A stretch of DNA of 64,000 nucleotides from Medicago truncatula (lineage: Eukaryota; Streptophyta; Magnoliopsida; Fabales; Fabaceae), in contig NC_053042.1 in assembly GCF_003473485.1 (NCBI RefSeq), positions 6,967,501 through 7,031,500 on the forward strand, in the 5' to 3' direction. A program made the position numbers and the translations under genes. Numbering within the stretch: position 1 is the stretch's first letter; every line of letters begins with the position of its first letter. The notes beneath the pieces are model-generated. The model saw nothing but the letters and a program-made list of their open reading frames with translations. It made no database searches and was not told the origin of the DNA. Positions 60,287 to 64,000 of this stretch are shown piece by piece.

Positions 60287-62231
60287 TAACACCCCGTTTC
60301 CCAAAATCAATTTAATTATAAATTATAAAATCAGAGTTCCACATTAAACGGCATGTCACACTACAAAATATAAATTCTTAAATAGATTAAAACTATTTAA
60401 CAACATCCTTCATTAAACTGCAGCGGAATAATCTTTAAATTAAACTCCATTATCCAAAATAATCTTGGCATTAAGCCTCAACATAAAATATTCCATCAAT
60501 CATAGGGCTACAACAACGTTAACCAAAATTTGATACATAGAATGAATTTAAACAATAAAATCCCATCCCACGTATCAGAGCCCTAGACACTTGAGCCACC
60601 ACCAACTACTCAGGATCACCTGCAAGTTACCCATAGGAAGGGCAACATTTTCAAGCAGAAGGGGTGAGATTCACAACAAAATATAGATAAAGAATACATC
60701 AATTGAATCTAACACCCTATCATAAATCATCAACATTATTATTGTTTATATAACATCATTTTCGCATCTTATCACAATATTAATTCATACACCTCTCAAC
60801 AATATATACAACTTATCACCACTCCACTAAGACTCCTCTAAACACCCATGCATGTGGTACCAAAAATCAGGGCCGTGACCCACACCGCTGTCGAATGGTT
60901 AAAGCATTCTCAACAGGACATAAGTCCTCACCACTACACCACTTTGAGTAACTAGTACTCCACCACTTTGAACGACTAAGCATTCCAGAGCCGAAGCTCT
61001 CCCACTGTTATGTTAATGCAACTAATCCTCATAGAGTATATCTACATACCAACCAACCTAGACATATACGTATATATGATTCACCAACCAACTTACACCT
61101 TTAAGGGAATTTAATTAAATACAACATTCATTCAGTCAGCATCCATTCATCAAAACCAACCAAAACGTCCAGGGAAATATATATCAGCATACAAGCCATG
61201 CAATAATTCAACCAAATACACAATCCAAACAACAACAGAAATTAACCAACCAAATACTGGGCAGCTCGCCTCGCGAGCTCATCTACTCGCTATGGCGAGC
61301 TCAGAAAAACAGGTACTCGCCATGGCGAGTTGGAGGCGAACTCGAGGCGAACAGAAATATGGTGCTCTCGGGAAAAATGACATTTTTCTCACTCAAACCT
61401 CAATTCTAAGCTCCCTAATCATCTTTTACACTTAAAACTTGCTCTAGTCCTCTTAAGAATCATCTAGGTACACGAAACTACCCAAAATACGGCTTATAAC
61501 AACTTTTTCAAAATCCAGATTTTTACAAGGTTACTCGCCATGGCGAGCTGTATCACTCGCGAGGCGAGCGATGAAGTTGTTCACTCGCTATGGCGAGTAA
61601 TGGTTACTCGCGAGGCGAGCGATGAACTTCAGTACGGGCAGAATGCAGGTTTTTCCCAAAAATCCCATTTTTCCTCAAATCACTCCCCAAATTAGTTTAC
61701 AGATATGAAATGAAAGGTTTTATGCACCCAGAACCCATTTCTACCTTCAATTCTATGATTCCTACACCCAAAACTCCTTAATCAACAAAAACCCAATTTC
61801 TCCCAAATCCTCACATAAACCTGTTAGAACACAATCAACATTCAGAATCTATATAATTGCGGTAAACCTCACCCTTACCTTAGAATTGCAGAAAAAATAC
61901 AGCAGCAATGATTCCTAAGCTTCTCTCCCTTGCACTAGCTTTTCTCCCAAAACCAGACTGTTTTCACGTAAAACTGTTTTCTCTATTTTTCTTTCCTTTT
62001 CTCAACTCCCAAAATGTAACCTCCCACTCCCTAATTAGCAATTAACTCCCTACTAATTATGTTAATTATTTCATAACCCCCAAGATAATAATTAATCCTA
62101 TTCTTATATTATTTTAATTATTTAATAAAATAATCATATAATAAATAAATATACACTACATAAATCACCAAAAATCACATAAATGACACCACACAATTAA
62201 AAATAATTAAATAAAAAATTAGAGTGTTACA
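60285..62231 (-). mobile_element. 3' LTR of a Ty3/gypsy retrotransposon, 1947 bp
   Basis: Read on the minus strand it starts TGTAACACTC and ends GGGGTGTTACA, with TG...CA ends and short inverted TGTAACAC termini. It follows directly on a polypurine tract and a pol frame. The 5-bp host flank is CCATA (60280-60284); the matching flank lies beyond the window. It contains an array of short GC-rich palindromes at 61262-61640. Confidence 0.9.
61262..61640. repeat. array of GC-rich palindromic words in the LTR
   Basis: At least eight occurrences of variants of ACTCGCCATGGCGAGT, ACTCGCTATGGCGAGT and ACTCGCGAGGCGAGC near 61266, 61288, 61315, 61334, 61532, 61555, 61581 and 61605. The last four form two units of a longer direct repeat containing GCGAGCGATGAA. 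The surrounding LTR is AT-rich. Confidence 0.85.
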
Positions 62232-62243
62232 ACTCTCCCCAAA
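62232..62243 (-). promoter_or_regulatory. polypurine tract of the retrotransposon
   Basis: On the minus strand TTTGGGGAGAGT lies immediately before the LTR, the place where plus-strand DNA synthesis is primed. Just upstream is TTTCGAGGACGAAAT, a palindromic motif usual between pol and the tract in plant Tekay/Del-type elements. Confidence 0.85.
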
Positions 62244-62272
62244 TTACTGAATTTCGTCCTCGAAATCTTACC

Positions 62273-64000
62273 TCAAACAAACAACTCCGGATACGAGTCC
62301 CTCATCTTACTTTCCAGCTCCCAAGTCAAACTTTCACCAGTTGCTCCGCCCCAAACGACTCTCACCAAGGGTATTTCCTTGCCCCTCAATGCCTTTACTT
62401 TCCGATCATCGATCCTCAACGGCAAAGTCTCAACTGTGAGATTGTCCCGAACCTGTACATCATCTCTCGGAATAACATGTGAAGGATCTGCTACATACTT
62501 CCGAAGTTGTGACACGTGAAACACATCATGCAAGTTCGATAGATGTGGTGGCAAGCCAACTCTATATGCCACCGTTCCGATTCTCTCTGAAATCTGATAC
62601 GGACCAATGAACTTCGGAGTCAACTTTCTCGATTTCAAAGCACGTCCTACACCCGTCATCGGAGTCACTCTTAGAAATACATGATCACCCTCTTGAAACT
62701 CAAGGGCCTTTCTCCGCTTGTCATGGTAACTCTTCTGTCGACTCTGTGACGCTTTCATCTTCTCTCTGATCATCTTGACTTTTTCTGTAGTCTCCTGAAC
62801 CAAATCCGGTCCCAGCACAACACTTTCTCCTGACTCAAACCAACACAACGGAGTCCTGCACCTTCGACCATACAAAGCTTCGAATGGTGCCATTCCTATA
62901 CTCGAGTGATAACTGTTGTTGTAGGTGAACTCTATCAATGGTAGGTGACTATCCCAAGCTCCACCCTGTTCAAGCACACACACTCTCAACAAGTCTTCCA
63001 ATGATTGGATCGTTCTCTCCGACTGACCATCTGTCTGAGGATGATAAGCCGAACTCAGCCTCAACTTCGAACCCAAAGCGTCCTGTAAACTCTTCCAGAA
63101 CCTAGAAGTGAACCTCGGATCCCTATCCGACACAATACTCGAAGGAACTCCATGTAGCTTTACCACACTATGTATATAAATCTCAGCCAACTGAGCTACC
63201 GGATAACTAATGTTGATAGGAATAAAATGTGCCGACTTCGTCAACCTATCAACCACAACCCAAATCGAATCATGTCCCCTCGGAGTGTTTGGTAAACTCG
63301 TCACAAAATCCATAGAAATGCTATCCCATTTCCACTCCGGTACATCCAATGGTGTCAACAATCCTGCAGGTTTCTGGTGTTCAACCTTAGACTTCTGACA
63401 AGTTAAACATGCATACACAAAATGAGCAACATCTCGCTTCAACCCAGACCACCAAAACAGCTTTTTCAAATCATGATACATCTTCGTAGCTCCCGGATGA
63501 ATGCTTAAGCTACTCTTATGACTTTCCTCTAGGATTAACTTTTTCATTTCTTCATTATCAGGAATACAAATTCTACCTCTGAATCTCAACACACCCTGAT
63601 CATCAACCTTGAAGTCACTATCTTCAATACTATTACCAGTAACCATTAGATCAACCAACTTGACATCCACTTGCTGTGCTTCTCGAATACTATTCAGGAA
63701 ATCGCTGTTAATCTTTAGCATCCCCAACTGTATGCTTTGAGGCGACAACTCACACACCAAACTCATGTCTCTAAACTGTTCCAATAAATCAAATTCTTTC
63801 ATCATCATAGCAGACATATGGAGTGTCTTCCTACTCAACGCATCCGCGACTACATTAGCTTTTCCCGGATGGTAATTCAACCCAAAATCATAATCTTTTA
63901 ACAGCTCAAGCCATCTCCTCTGCCTCATATTCAATTCCTTCTGGTCAAACAAATATTTCAAGCTCTTGTGGTCACTGAACACTTCAAATCTGGAACCATA
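62273..64000 (-). CDS. Ty3/gypsy pol: RNase H end, integrase, C-terminal domain (partial)
   Basis: The frame is open from the window edge to the TGA at 62273-62275. It is the C-terminal part of the polyprotein. Numbering from Val at 63982 (position 1 below): 1-52 is the end of RNase H (FSDHKSLKYLF and HPGKANVVADALSR). About 150-200 is the integrase zinc-binding part (two His, then CLTC at 192-195). The catalytic triad is D225 (MDF), D286 (SDRDPRF) and E322 (GQSERT), spaced as DD35E. About 425-500 is the GPY/F-like module (KFIGPYQISERIGTVAYRVGLP). The tail (VRVVWGGATGESLTWELE) resembles the reduced chromodomain of Tekay/Del chromoviruses. No stop or frameshift is seen, so the element may be recent. 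Gag, protease and reverse transcriptase lie outside the window. Confidence 0.93.
   Translation of the reverse strand, partial: YGSRFEVFSDHKSLKYLFDQKELNMRQRRWLELLKDYDFGLNYHPGKANVVADALSRKTLHMSAMMMKEFDLLEQFRDMSLVCELSPQSIQLGMLKINSDFLNSIREAQQVDVKLVDLMVTGNSIEDSDFKVDDQGVLRFRGRICIPDNEEMKKLILEESHKSSLSIHPGATKMYHDLKKLFWWSGLKRDVAHFVYACLTCQKSKVEHQKPAGLLTPLDVPEWKWDSISMDFVTSLPNTPRGHDSIWVVVDRLTKSAHFIPINISYPVAQLAEIYIHSVVKLHGVPSSIVSDRDPRFTSRFWKSLQDALGSKLRLSSAYHPQTDGQSERTIQSLEDLLRVCVLEQGGAWDSHLPLIEFTYNNSYHSSIGMAPFEALYGRRCRTPLCWFESGESVVLGPDLVQETTEKVKMIREKMKASQSRQKSYHDKRRKALEFQEGDHVFLRVTPMTGVGRALKSRKLTPKFIGPYQISERIGTVAYRVGLPPHLSNLHDVFHVSQLRKYVADPSHVIPRDDVQVRDNLTVETLPLRIDDRKVKALRGKEIPLVRVVWGGATGESLTWELESKMRDSYPELFV

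Noticed and set aside
1-64000. CRISPR array, riboswitch, operon or bacterial features
   Set aside because: The window is plant nuclear DNA with spliced genes. The repeats seen are transposon ends, microsatellites and segmental duplications, with no regularly spaced direct repeats.

Overview
This is plant nuclear DNA: AT-rich, with GT-AG introns, few genes and many transposable elements. A papilionoid legume (Medicago/Trifolium-like) is my best guess. It rests on an Au-type SINE, an F-box gene of the style expanded in legumes, and repeats of legume type. It is an inference, not a proof.

Layout. 0.34-9.35 kb and 19.0-25.3 kb are two diverged copies of one large duplicated block, with a third partial copy at 9.72-10.4 kb. 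I find no intact gene in any of them. The copies differ by insertions: a 0.7 kb fold-back, a Tourist MITE, a Mutator-like MITE and an Au SINE. Between them lie a 3' fragment of ribosomal protein eL13, a hAT element with an 8-bp target duplication and a transposase remnant (11.2-12.4 kb), a 1.74 kb long-TIR Mutator-like element (12.6-14.3 kb), a broken exon of the GINS subunit SLD5, and a Helitron 3' terminus at 18.97 kb.

Convincing genes lie between 27 and 59 kb: a Sec14/CRAL-TRIO lipid-transfer protein (five exons, +), a conserved plant protein related to Arabidopsis At1g01500 (two coding exons, -), an F-box protein (+), a small AT-hook protein (+), and TYW1, the flavodoxin/radical-SAM wybutosine-tRNA enzyme (eight exons, -). 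MITEs with readable target-site duplications sit in introns and flanks of several of them.

The most unusual locus is the 3.7 kb intron 3 of TYW1. It holds, antisense to TYW1, a large inverted duplication of a DUF1639-like gene fragment. One arm has received a piece of plastid DNA carrying a frameshifted rps15, giving a chimeric reading frame. The other copies provide the empty site.

The right edge (60.3-64.0 kb) is the 3' part of a Ty3/gypsy element on the minus strand: 3' LTR, polypurine tract, and an open integrase/RNase H reading frame that runs off the window. Its LTR abuts a perfect 67-bp-arm palindrome and contains an array of short GC-rich palindromes. I found no new enzymatic or defence system. 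The novelty here is structural.
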